DNA of 17,975 bases, taken from DASXIW01 sp036497785. Lineage in GTDB: Bacteria; Pseudomonadota; Alphaproteobacteria; Acetobacterales; Acetobacteraceae. Position 1 is the first letter of the stretch; each line of letters begins with the position of its first letter. Where the stretch lies: positions 1-17,975 of the forward strand of contig DASXIW010000050.1 in assembly GCA_036497785.1 (NCBI GenBank), in the 5' to 3' direction. This document shows positions 7,576-14,527 of this stretch, piece by piece. The translations under genes and the position numbers were made by a program. A model generated the notes under the pieces. That model had not been told where the DNA came from, did no database searches, and saw nothing but the letters and a program-made list of their open reading frames with translations.

Positions 7576-7828
7576 TCAGGGCGCCGGCGCGGCAGCAATG
7601 CTCATCGCCACGGGCTGCCACAAATACCGCGCCAGCACGCGCGCCGCGATGCGCGACCCCGCACTTCCCCAGTGCGTGTCATCCGGCAGATACACATCCG
7701 CAACCCCCGCCGCGATCGCCGCCCGCAGCGTCAGGCGTGAAGGTTTCCGACCACCGGAACCGCGGAATCATTTCGCCGTGATGCAGCACCGGCCCCGCGA
7801 TCAGATGCGGGAAATAGCTCACGACGTG
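7576..7828 (-). pseudogene. Fused remnant: AlgI-like MBOAT segment joined to the C-terminus of an AlgJ/AlgX-like SGNH protein
   Basis: Reading the minus strand, 7828-7737 encodes HVVSYFPHLIAGPVLHHGEM, IPRFRW and SETFTP. YFPHLIAGP is the signature loop of MBOAT acyltransferases such as AlgI. After a frame change near 7735 the same strand encodes LRAAIAAGVADVYLPDDTHW, GSAGSRIAARVLARYLWQ and a stop at 7576-7578. DTHW plus GSAG is the C-terminal motif of AlgJ/AlgX-type acetyl-transfer proteins. The two genes normally sit side by side, so a large deletion has removed the end of the first and most of the second. The MBOAT start is also gone: the segment begins right after the amine oxidase stop and in its frame. 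Confidence 0.65.
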
Positions 7829-7840
7829 GTTTGACGTTTG

Positions 7841-9124
7841 TTACGCTACCGAGGCGAGCGCCGCCATCACCCCCTGCGCCGCCTGCCGCCCGCTCAACCA
7901 CGCGCCACCCACCGTGCCGGCCAGCCCGTCCGTGCACACCGCCTCGCCGGCGAACACCAGCCGCCCATCGCCCAATGGCGTGCCCAGCACCGCCCGCGCC
8001 CCGGCATGGCCAGGCCTTGCATAGGCATAGGCGCCAAGCTGCAACGCATCCGTGCCCCATTGCGTCACCACCGCCGGCCCCAGCACGCCATCCGCATCCG
8101 TGCCCAGGCTCAGCCGCCACTGCTCCCGCGCGAACGCCCCCGCCGCCGCGGTGCCGGCGCGCGCCAGCTCCCAGGCGGTCGGGCCGCCGACGAAGCCGAT
8201 CACAACGTCCGTCTCGCGCGGCCGCACATTGAAGAACATGCCGCCTTCGCCCGGCGCCAGACGCCGCTGCAGCGAGCAATTCGCCGGCAGCCCCAGCCGC
8301 CCGATATCGGTCACCCGCATGGCCACCTTGCTCAGCAGCCCCATGGGCAGCCCGTCCAGCGCCGCCAGCACATGGCCCGGCAGCGCCGGATCGAACCGGA
8401 TATGCCCTGCCGCCAGCACCCCGGTGGACGCCGTCACGATCGCCGCCCGCGCGCGCAGAATGCCGCCCGGCGTGTGCGCCGCCACGCCGTCCCGCCAGTC
8501 CAGCCGATGCACCGGTGTCGCCAGCGCCACCTCGCCGGCAGGCGGCCCCAGCCGGGCCGCCACAAACGCGCCGATGCCCCCCGCAACCACCAGGTTCTCG
8601 CCGTCCAGCTCGTTAGCGTGCCAATCGCGCAGGCTGAAATCGTCGGGATCGGCCGCGGCGATCAGCCGCGCCTCCCAATTGGTCAGCGTCGCCGTCCAGG
8701 GATCGTCGCGCAACGGCGCCACCCCCTCAGTGAAGCTGATATCCGGCATCCGCACGGCACGCGCCGCGGCGACGCGCCCGAACACCTCCTGCGCCCGCGC
8801 ATAGGCCGCGAGTTCCGCCGCATCCGCCAGCCGCCCGGCAATGCCCACGCGCCGCACGCGCGGCCCGTCGGAATCGAACAGTGTGTCGCCATGCGCCTGC
8901 GCGATCGGCACCAGCGGATTGCGCCCGGCCGCATGCAGCCAGGATGCGCCATGGTCGAAGGCGGCATGGCCCAGTTCCGCCGGATGCGCGGTAAAGGCCC
9001 GTCCGCCAATGCGCGCGCCCGCTTCCAGCACGGCGCAACGCATCCCTCCCTGGCGCAGCGCGGCGGCGGCCGACAGCCCCGCCACCCCGGCGCCCACAAT
9101 GATAACGTCGATCTGTTCGGTCAT
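7841..9124 (-). CDS. Flavin-containing amine oxidase (FAD-dependent oxidoreductase)
   Basis: A 427-residue flavoprotein of the monoamine/polyamine oxidase family, expected to oxidise an amine with O2 or another acceptor. The dinucleotide-binding motif VIIVGAGVAGLSAAAALRQ (8-26) is followed by the ribose-binding VLEAGARIGGRAF (32-44) and the FDHGASWLH segment. The C-terminal FAD motif LVFAGEAVCTDGLAGTVGGA, then WLSGRQAA, occupies about residues 389-415. I chose ATG 9124 because it places the FAD motif at the usual distance; the frame extends to GTG 9166. No signal peptide is seen. It diverges from the lactonase gene across 112 bases. Carotenoid-desaturase-type activity is less likely; the substrate is unknown. 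Confidence 0.85.
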   Translation of the reverse strand: MTEQIDVIIVGAGVAGLSAAAALRQGGMRCAVLEAGARIGGRAFTAHPAELGHAAFDHGASWLHAAGRNPLVPIAQAHGDTLFDSDGPRVRRVGIAGRLADAAELAAYARAQEVFGRVAAARAVRMPDISFTEGVAPLRDDPWTATLTNWEARLIAAADPDDFSLRDWHANELDGENLVVAGGIGAFVAARLGPPAGEVALATPVHRLDWRDGVAAHTPGGILRARAAIVTASTGVLAAGHIRFDPALPGHVLAALDGLPMGLLSKVAMRVTDIGRLGLPANCSLQRRLAPGEGGMFFNVRPRETDVVIGFVGGPTAWELARAGTAAAGAFAREQWRLSLGTDADGVLGPAVVTQWGTDALQLGAYAYARPGHAGARAVLGTPLGDGRLVFAGEAVCTDGLAGTVGGAWLSGRQAAQGVMAALASVA

Positions 9125-9236
9125 GCCGTCATCAGATCGTGCGATACCGCGTATGCGCAAGATCACTTCCGCACGCTCTTCACGTCATCGCCGCGATGCG
9201 CCACCATCCCGCCGCACACAAAAAGGAGACGCGTCC

Positions 9237-10172
9237 ATGTGGGAACCTAGCCTGCGCTACCCAGACCCGAACATCGTCCTGCTGGACCCCAGCTTCGCCA
9301 AATACCGTGTGGTGCTCGGCGGCGTCGAACGCCTGGCCACGGGGTGCCGCTGGTCGGAAGGCCCGGTCTGGTTCGGCGATGGCCGCTACCTGCTCTGGAG
9401 CGACGTTCCCGGTGACCGCATCCTGAAATGGGAGGAGGAGACCGGCGCCGTCTCCGTCTTTCGCAAATCCTCCAACAACGCCAACGGCAACACCCGCGAT
9501 CGCCAGGGCCGCCTGATTACCTGCGAACACGATGCACGCCGCGTCACCCGCACCGAATATGACGGCACCATTACCGTGCTGGCCGACGACTACCAGGGCC
9601 GCCGCTTGAACTCCCCCAACGATGTGGTGGTGAAGTCCGACGGCACGATCTGGTTCACCGACCCGCCATTCGGCCTCCTCAGCTACTACGAAGGCCATGT
9701 CGCCGAATCCGAACTCGAACCCGCCGTCTATCGCCTCGACCCCGCCACCGGCCAACTGACCGTGGTCGCCGATGATGTGCCCGGCCCGAACGGCCTCGCC
9801 TTCTCGCCTGACGAATCCATCCTCTACGTCGTCGCCTCCCGCGCCGACCCGCGCGAGATCCGCGCCTTCGATGTGCTGGACGGACGGCGCCTCGGCAATG
9901 GCCGCGTGTTCATCAACGCCCAGGGCGGCACGCCGGACGGCTTCCGCGTCGATGTGGAAGGCAATCTGTGGTGCGGCTGGGGCATGGGCGATCCGGAACT
10001 GGACGGCGTGCGCGTCTTCAACCCATCCGGCGCCCCGATCGGCCATATCCGCCTGCCCGAACGCTGCGCGAATGTCTGCTTCGGCGGCAAATACCGCAAT
10101 CGCCTGTTCATGGCCGCGAGCCATGGGCTTTATTCGCTCTACGTGAATACCCAGGGCGTCGCCGGGGGCTGA
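9237..10172 (+). CDS. SMP-30/gluconolactonase-family hydrolase
   Basis: A 311-residue six-bladed beta-propeller lactonase, likely hydrolysing a sugar or other lactone with a divalent metal. The metal-binding set is visible: E41 in WSEGPVWFGDG, N128 in LNSPNDVVVKSDGTIWFTD, N185 in PGPNGLAFSPDES and D234 in GTPDGFRVDVEGNLW. There is no signal peptide, so it is cytoplasmic unlike some gluconolactonases. The open frame reaches back to 8841, but the start is fixed by the ribosome site AAAAGGAG (9221-9228) eight bases before ATG 9237. It is divergent from the amine oxidase. A 13-bp hairpin follows at 10221. The exact substrate is not readable. Confidence 0.85.
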   Translation: MWEPSLRYPDPNIVLLDPSFAKYRVVLGGVERLATGCRWSEGPVWFGDGRYLLWSDVPGDRILKWEEETGAVSVFRKSSNNANGNTRDRQGRLITCEHDARRVTRTEYDGTITVLADDYQGRRLNSPNDVVVKSDGTIWFTDPPFGLLSYYEGHVAESELEPAVYRLDPATGQLTVVADDVPGPNGLAFSPDESILYVVASRADPREIRAFDVLDGRRLGNGRVFINAQGGTPDGFRVDVEGNLWCGWGMGDPELDGVRVFNPSGAPIGHIRLPERCANVCFGGKYRNRLFMAASHGLYSLYVNTQGVAGG

Positions 10173-10220
10173 TCGCCCCCGCTCTCCCACCATCGCTCCC
10201 TTCCAACACGCAGTCGTGAA

Positions 10221-10250
10221 TGGTTCCCGCCGATTCATCGGCGGGAACCA
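10221..10250. terminator. Perfect 13-bp hairpin after the lactonase gene
   Basis: Arms 10221-10233 and 10238-10250 are exact reverse complements around a TTCA loop. It sits 48 bases after the lactonase stop and about 95 bases before the catalase start. No T-run follows, so it may be a weak terminator or an mRNA-stabilising stem. Confidence 0.6.
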
Positions 10251-10284
10251 ACAGGTCGCGCGCGCGCTTTACCCATCTACCGAT

Positions 10285-10338
10285 AGGCGCCCGGCGAAAG
10301 GCGCCCGGTTAGTCGTGCCGAACCTATTTCCGGATAGG
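10285..10338 (+). promoter_or_regulatory. Catalase leader: 10-bp direct repeat and a short inverted repeat over the ribosome site
   Basis: AGGCGCCCGG occurs at 10285-10294 and again at 10299-10308, a 14-base period. Downstream, CCTAT (10323-10327) and ATAGG (10334-10338) form an inverted repeat whose right arm touches the GGGAGA ribosome site of the catalase gene. These could be operator sites or a leader structure. The spacing does not match the OxyR consensus. No regulator is identified. Confidence 0.3.
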
Positions 10339-10345
10339 GAGAACG

Positions 10346-11896
10346 ATGGCCAACGCCTCAGAAAAGCCCAAGATGACAACCGCTTTCGGCCGCAGGGTGG
10401 AAGACAACCAGCACTCGCTCACGGCTGGCCCGCGCGGCCCGGTACTGATGCAGGACTGCCACCTCATCGAAAAAATGGCTCATTTCAACCGCGAACGGGT
10501 TCCCGAGCGCGTCGTGCACGCGAAGGGCTATGGCGCCTACGGAACATTAAGAATCACCAAGGACATCACCAAATACAGCTGCGCCCAAGTCTTCGAGAAA
10601 ATCGGCAAACAAACCGAAATGTTCGCCCGCTTCTCCACCGTTGGCGGTGAAAGCGGATCGGGCGACACGGCCCGCGATCCACGCGGATTCGCCATGAAAT
10701 TCTACACCGAAGACGGCAACTGGGACGTCGTTGGCAACAACACGCCCATCTTCTTCATCCGCGATCCGCTGAAATTCAGCGACTTCATCCGCACCCAGAA
10801 ACGCGATCCCCCTACCCATCTGAAGCCGCATTGGCGCCGCTGGGATTATTGGGGCCTGTCGCCCGAGGCGATCCACCATGTCATGTTCCTCTACAGCGAT
10901 CGCGGCACGCCGCTCTCCGCCCGCTTCATGAACGGCTATGGCAGCCACACCTACAGCCTGTGGAACAAGAAAGGCGAGCGCTTCTGGGTCAAGTTCCACG
11001 TCAAGACCAAGCTAGGCAACAAGACTTTCGGCGATGCCGAAGCCGCCAAGATGACCGGCGACGACCCCGACTACTCCGCCCGCGACTTGCTGAACGCGAT
11101 CAAAGCCGGCGATTTCCCGAAATGGACCATGTTCATCCAGGTGATGCCGGAAGCCGAAGCGGAAACCTATAAATGGAATCCGTTCGACCTCACCAAGGTC
11201 TGGCCGCACGGCGACTACCCGCTGATCGAAGTGGCGGAGATGACGCTCAACCGCAATCCGGAAAACTACTTCGCCGAAGTCGAACAGGCCGCGTTCGAGC
11301 CGTCCAACATCGTGCCCGGCATCGGCTTCAGCCCGGACAAGGTGCTGCAGAACCGGGTGCTTTCCTATTCCGATGCCCATCGCTACCGCATCGGCATCAA
11401 TTACGACCACATCCCGGTCAACCAGGCGAAAGCCGCGAAGGTCGCCACCTATCACCGCGACGGCAACATGGTGACCGGCAATAACGGCGGCGGTTCGGTG
11501 GATTACGAGCCGAATTCCTTCGGCGGCCCGGTGGAAGACCGCTCCATCATGGAGCCGCCGCTGAAGATAGACGGCAACGGCCACCGCTACGTCACCTATC
11601 CCTGCGACGACAACGACTATTACGCCCAGCCCCGCGCCTTCTGGGAGAAGGTGCTGGACGCGACCGGCCGGGCCCATCTCGTGGAAAACATCGTCGGCAG
11701 CATGACCGAGCCGAATATGGGCCTGAACGACGACGCGACGCTGCGCGAGATCCAGCAGCGCATGCTCAAACACTGGTACGGTGCACAAGCATTTCGACGC
11801 CGCGGCCGAAAAAGGCCTCGGCGTCGAAAGAATGCCCGCCGCCGCCCAGTAAGCAGCCATCCCTATCCCCCGCTGCACCAAAGTGGCGCGGGATAA
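10346..11896 (+). CDS. katA: Monofunctional heme catalase, C-terminal tail frameshifted
   Basis: A typical small-subunit catalase that converts hydrogen peroxide to water and oxygen. Catalytic H58 (VVHAKGYGAYG), N131 (VVGNNTPIFFIRD) and the heme-ligand Y341 with R337 (NRVLSYSDAHRYRIG) are present. FSTVGGESGSGDTARDPRGF and the NADPH-region GYGSHTYSLWN are intact. There is no signal peptide. As read the protein has 516 residues, but after LKHWY the frame changes: the expected ending VHKHFDAAAEKGLGVERM and PAAAQ is encoded one base on (11781-11849, stop 11850-11852). The real gene would give about 501 residues. The observed arginine-rich tail is not catalase-like. All active-site residues lie before the shift, so activity may remain. 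ATG 10346 follows GGGAGA. Symbol is by family only. Confidence 0.88.
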   Translation: MANASEKPKMTTAFGRRVEDNQHSLTAGPRGPVLMQDCHLIEKMAHFNRERVPERVVHAKGYGAYGTLRITKDITKYSCAQVFEKIGKQTEMFARFSTVGGESGSGDTARDPRGFAMKFYTEDGNWDVVGNNTPIFFIRDPLKFSDFIRTQKRDPPTHLKPHWRRWDYWGLSPEAIHHVMFLYSDRGTPLSARFMNGYGSHTYSLWNKKGERFWVKFHVKTKLGNKTFGDAEAAKMTGDDPDYSARDLLNAIKAGDFPKWTMFIQVMPEAEAETYKWNPFDLTKVWPHGDYPLIEVAEMTLNRNPENYFAEVEQAAFEPSNIVPGIGFSPDKVLQNRVLSYSDAHRYRIGINYDHIPVNQAKAAKVATYHRDGNMVTGNNGGGSVDYEPNSFGGPVEDRSIMEPPLKIDGNGHRYVTYPCDDNDYYAQPRAFWEKVLDATGRAHLVENIVGSMTEPNMGLNDDATLREIQQRMLKHWYGAQAFRRRGRKRPRRRKNARRRPVSSHPYPPLHQSGAG

Positions 11897-11905
11897 AACC
11901 CGCGC
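11886..11905. terminator. Short hairpin between catalase and the opposing membrane-protein gene
   Basis: GCGCGGG (11886-11892) pairs with CCCGCGC (11899-11905) around the loop ATAAAA. It lies after the expected catalase stop (11852), inside the frameshifted extension, and before the end of the minus-strand gene at 11934. This position supports the shorter catalase as the ancestral form. Confidence 0.5.
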
Positions 11906-11933
11906 GACAAGCAAGCCGTGACCGGCGCTTGCC

Positions 11934-12134
11934 TCAATTGCCTCCCTTGGCCGCCATCGATTTCACCGTCAGGGGATCGGTCGCGACGGACTCGTCCCCA
12001 GATCGGAAATTTCCGTTATCGAGACGATTAGGGTCGGATTGCACGAAGGCTGCTGCCCGCAGCGTGAAGGACAGGAGATAGATCATCGCGGAGATGCAGA
12101 GCAGCAGCGGCAGAAAGAACAGAAAATCGCGCAT
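11934..12134 (-). CDS. Small single-pass membrane protein of unknown function
   Basis: A 66-residue protein with one strong hydrophobic helix at about 4-26 (FLFFLPLLLCISAMIYLLSF) and a polar C-terminal half ending in SMAAKGGN. ATG 12134 has GGAGG eight bases upstream, which supports real translation. I do not recognise a family. It lies 138 bases after the exported repeat protein on the same strand, with a 10-bp hairpin between them, so it may have its own promoter or be read through from the sigma-54 promoter. Confidence 0.6.
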   Translation of the reverse strand: MRDFLFFLPLLLCISAMIYLLSFTLRAAAFVQSDPNRLDNGNFRSGDESVATDPLTVKSMAAKGGN

Positions 12135-12218
12135 GACGTTCGCCTCCGGATCGAAAAAAGATTGAAAGTCGGTGCATGAGCCGTCCGCCGGATTACGTTT
12201 GCGTGAGCCAAGGGATGG

Positions 12219-12249
12219 GCCCCTCTCCTGTCACGTTCTGGAGAGGGGC
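12219..12249. terminator. 10-bp hairpin after the exported repeat protein
   Basis: GCCCCTCTCC (12219-12228) and its exact complement (12240-12249) flank an 11-base loop. It lies 24 bases beyond the stop of the minus-strand gene 12273-13022. No T-run follows in that direction, so termination may be partial. Confidence 0.5.
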
Positions 12250-12272
12250 GCGGCGACGAGCTATTGCCGCAA

Positions 12273-13022
12273 TTATTGCGGCGCCGGGGGCACTGCCGGC
12301 GGCGTGGCGCCGCCCGGGCCGGGCGGCGGCGGGGGCGGTACGCCTTCGCGGCCGGGGCCACGGCCACGCATGCCGCGCATCCAGCCCGGCCCACCATGCG
12401 GGAACGGCGCCTTGATCTCAGTCAGGTGGTCGGCGTCGGGCCCGACCTGCCGGGCCATGATCACCTCGCCCAGCGCCGATTTCAGCCCCATGCCATGCAC
12501 CACGATGGTCTGCCCAACGGCCAGGTCGCTGGCCAGGCGCGTGGCTTCCGCCGGCGGCATGCGTACCACGGTCCCATCCTCCAACAACACGCCGTTCACC
12601 TCGCCGCGCGGCTCATGCAGTTCCGCCTTGATCTTGCCGCTGTCTTCCAGCGCCGCACCGCGCCACATGCCGGGGCGTCCCAGCGGGCCGGTCACCATCG
12701 TGCCGGTGGCGTCATTGGTCACGGACACGCCGGCCACCATGGGGATGGCGCGCGCCTTCAGGCCATGAATCGTCACGGCGTCGCCGGGATGCACGGCAAA
12801 CACAAGCTCGGTGGACAGGCTGGGATTCACATGAACCTCGGTGCCGTCCTGCAGAATGAAGCCATCAACCTCGCCGCGCGGTGTCAGGGTGTATTGCTCC
12901 ACCTTGCCCTTGATCACGGGTAACTGCGCGGGGTCGTAGGTCGAGCTCAACTGAGCCATCGCCAGGCCTCCGGCGCTGATCAGCAGCGTCGCGGCTAGAA
13001 AGGCGGATTTCACGGGTGCCAT
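12273..13022 (-). CDS. Exported protein with two tandem OB-like modules and a proline-rich tail; putative sigma-54 target
   Basis: A 249-residue secreted or periplasmic protein of no family I can name. Residues 1-23 form a signal peptide with AMA cleavage. Two related modules follow: 37-88 (IKGKVEQYTLTPRGEVDGFI, LQDGTEVHV, VHPGDAVTIHG) and 129-178 (KIKAELHEPRGEVNGVLLED, GTVVRMP, LAVGQTIVVHG). Both share PRGEV-x-G-(F/V)-(I/L)-L-(Q/E)-DGT and end in a hydrophobic V-HG strand, as in OB-like or DUF5666-type beta barrels. The tail (about 208-249) is rich in Gly, Met and Arg, then proline. ATG 13022 has GGAG seven bases upstream. A perfect -24/-12 promoter lies 50-63 bases upstream, and the gene for a sigma-54 activator lies next to it, so induction by that system is likely. 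Confidence 0.75.
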   Translation of the reverse strand: MAPVKSAFLAATLLISAGGLAMAQLSSTYDPAQLPVIKGKVEQYTLTPRGEVDGFILQDGTEVHVNPSLSTELVFAVHPGDAVTIHGLKARAIPMVAGVSVTNDATGTMVTGPLGRPGMWRGAALEDSGKIKAELHEPRGEVNGVLLEDGTVVRMPPAEATRLASDLAVGQTIVVHGMGLKSALGEVIMARQVGPDADHLTEIKAPFPHGGPGWMRGMRGRGPGREGVPPPPPPGPGGATPPAVPPAPQ

Positions 13023-13070
13023 TGTCTCTCTCCGCTGGATACGGGCTCTCATGCCCGCAGCATCGGAAAC

Positions 13071-13085
13071 GCAACCCGCGTGCCA
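13071..13085 (-). promoter_or_regulatory. Sigma-54 (-24/-12) promoter for the exported repeat protein
   Basis: The minus strand reads TGGCACGCGGGTTGC from 13085 to 13071, an exact match to TGGCAC-N5-TTGC with the invariant GG and GC at correct spacing; the base before is also the preferred T. Predicted transcription starts near 13059, giving a leader of about 37 bases to ATG 13022. The region upstream (13090-13125) is AT-rich and lies against the 3' end of the sigma-54 activator gene, so activator sites may lie there or inside that gene's end. Confidence 0.8.
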
Positions 13086-13120
13086 ACCTCCAATCAATTG
13101 AAATTAAAAGATATGTTGTC

Positions 13121-14527
13121 CTATTCGGGCTCCGCTCCGTCCGCGTTACCGACAGCATCCGTCCGGTTAGCGGACGCATCCAGGCCGTAGCGGCGAAGCT
13201 TTTCGTACAGCAATTGCCGGTGGATATTCAGCCGCCGCGCCGCATCCGCCCGGTTACCCCCGGCCGCATCCAGCGCCCGGCGAATCATCGCTATCTCCAG
13301 CCGCGCCACCGCGCCGGGAAGATCGCCGGATAGCCAGTCCACCGCATGGCCGGGCTCAACCGGCGCCTCGCGCAGGAATTCCAGATCCTCCGCGCCCAGC
13401 ACCTCCCGCCGCGCCAATGCTGCCGCCCGCTCCATGGCGTTGCGCAACTCGCGCACATTGCCCGGCCAGCCATGCGACAGCAGCCGAGACGCCGCATCGG
13501 CGGATAATCGCCGGGGTCCGTTCGGCGCCACGCCCCGCGCCGCCCCATTCCCGGCGACCAGCGCCAGGAAATGCTCGGCCAACGGCACGATGTCCGCCAG
13601 CCGCTCACGCAGCGGCGGCAGATGCACCGGCACCACCCCCAGCCGCCAATACAGATCCTCGCGGAATTTCCCCTCCCGCACCTGCGCCGGCAGATCGCGA
13701 TGGGTCGCCGCCAGGAAGCGCACATCGATCGGCACGGGCTTGCCACCCACCGGCGTCACCACACGCTCCTGTAACACCCGCAGCAGCTTGGCCTGCAGGG
13801 CAGGGGCCATGTCGCCGATCTCGTCCAGGAACAGCGTCCCGCCCTCGGCTTCGCGAAAACTCCCCGCCCGGTCCGTCACCGCCCCGGTGAACGCCCCGCG
13901 CACATGGCCGAATAGCTGGCTTTCCAGCAGATCGGCCGGGATTGCCGCACAGTTCACGGCAACGAACGGCTTGCCCGCCCGCCGTCCATGCTGGTGCAGC
14001 GCGCGCGCCACAACCTCCTTGCCCGTGCCGGTCTCGCCGGTGATCAGCACCGTCGTCTCGCTGTCCGCCAGCATCCCGATGGCCTTCTGCACCGCGCGCA
14101 TCGCCGCCGAATTGCCCACCAGCGTCTCGGCGCCATCGGCCACCGGCATCGGCCTGGCCGGTGCCGACCGCTCCGGCAGCATCCGCCCCAGCAGCGCCGC
14201 CAGATCGTCTCGCCCGATCGGCTTGGCGATATGGTCCACCGCCCCCAGGCGCATCGCCTCGATCGTGTTGGACGCGGTCGGCACCGCGGTCAGGATCGCC
14301 ACCGGCGGCGGGGCAGGGTGCGCCCGCAGCCGGCGCAACACCTCCATCCCGTCCAGCCCCGGCATGCGCAGATCCAGCAGCACTGCGTCCACCGCCCGCG
14401 CCGCCTGCAACGCCAGCCCCGCCTCACCGTTGCCGGCCTCCAGCACCTCATGGCCGAGATCGGCCAGCGCCTCGGCCAGCCCCTCGCGCAGCGCCGCGTC
14501 GTCGTCGATGATCAGGATGACGGACAT
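13121..14527 (-). CDS. NtrC-family sigma-54-dependent response regulator
   Basis: A 468-residue cytoplasmic regulator with three domains. The receiver (1-120) has acidic D8-D10, phospho-acceptor D52 in LLDLRMPG and K102. The AAA+ domain (about 135-365) has Walker A GETGTGKE (164-171), the sigma-54-contacting GAFTGA loop (211-216), Walker B GGTLFLDE (229-236) and WPGNVREL (354-361). The C-terminal Fis-type helix-turn-helix spans about 415-448. All key residues are present, so it should activate sigma-54 RNA polymerase when phosphorylated. ATG 14527 overlaps the kinase gene by 16 bases, so the two are co-translated. The adjacent -24/-12 promoter is its likely target. The effector signal is unknown; relatives include ZraR- and NtrX-like proteins. 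Confidence 0.92.
   Translation of the reverse strand: MSVILIIDDDAALREGLAEALADLGHEVLEAGNGEAGLALQAARAVDAVLLDLRMPGLDGMEVLRRLRAHPAPPPVAILTAVPTASNTIEAMRLGAVDHIAKPIGRDDLAALLGRMLPERSAPARPMPVADGAETLVGNSAAMRAVQKAIGMLADSETTVLITGETGTGKEVVARALHQHGRRAGKPFVAVNCAAIPADLLESQLFGHVRGAFTGAVTDRAGSFREAEGGTLFLDEIGDMAPALQAKLLRVLQERVVTPVGGKPVPIDVRFLAATHRDLPAQVREGKFREDLYWRLGVVPVHLPPLRERLADIVPLAEHFLALVAGNGAARGVAPNGPRRLSADAASRLLSHGWPGNVRELRNAMERAAALARREVLGAEDLEFLREAPVEPGHAVDWLSGDLPGAVARLEIAMIRRALDAAGGNRADAARRLNIHRQLLYEKLRRYGLDASANRTDAVGNADGAEPE

Noticed and set aside
8841..9236. Upstream extension of the lactonase frame
   Set aside because: It overlaps the amine oxidase start antisense, and a strong ribosome site at 9221-9228 fixes the start at 9237.
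10283..10337. Possible OxyR site before the catalase (ATAG and CTAT words)
   Set aside because: The half-sites are not at the required seven-base spacing and the four-part pattern is absent.
11786..11896. Arginine-rich catalase tail as a novel functional domain
   Set aside because: The normal catalase ending is intact in the neighbouring frame, so the tail is best explained by the frameshift.
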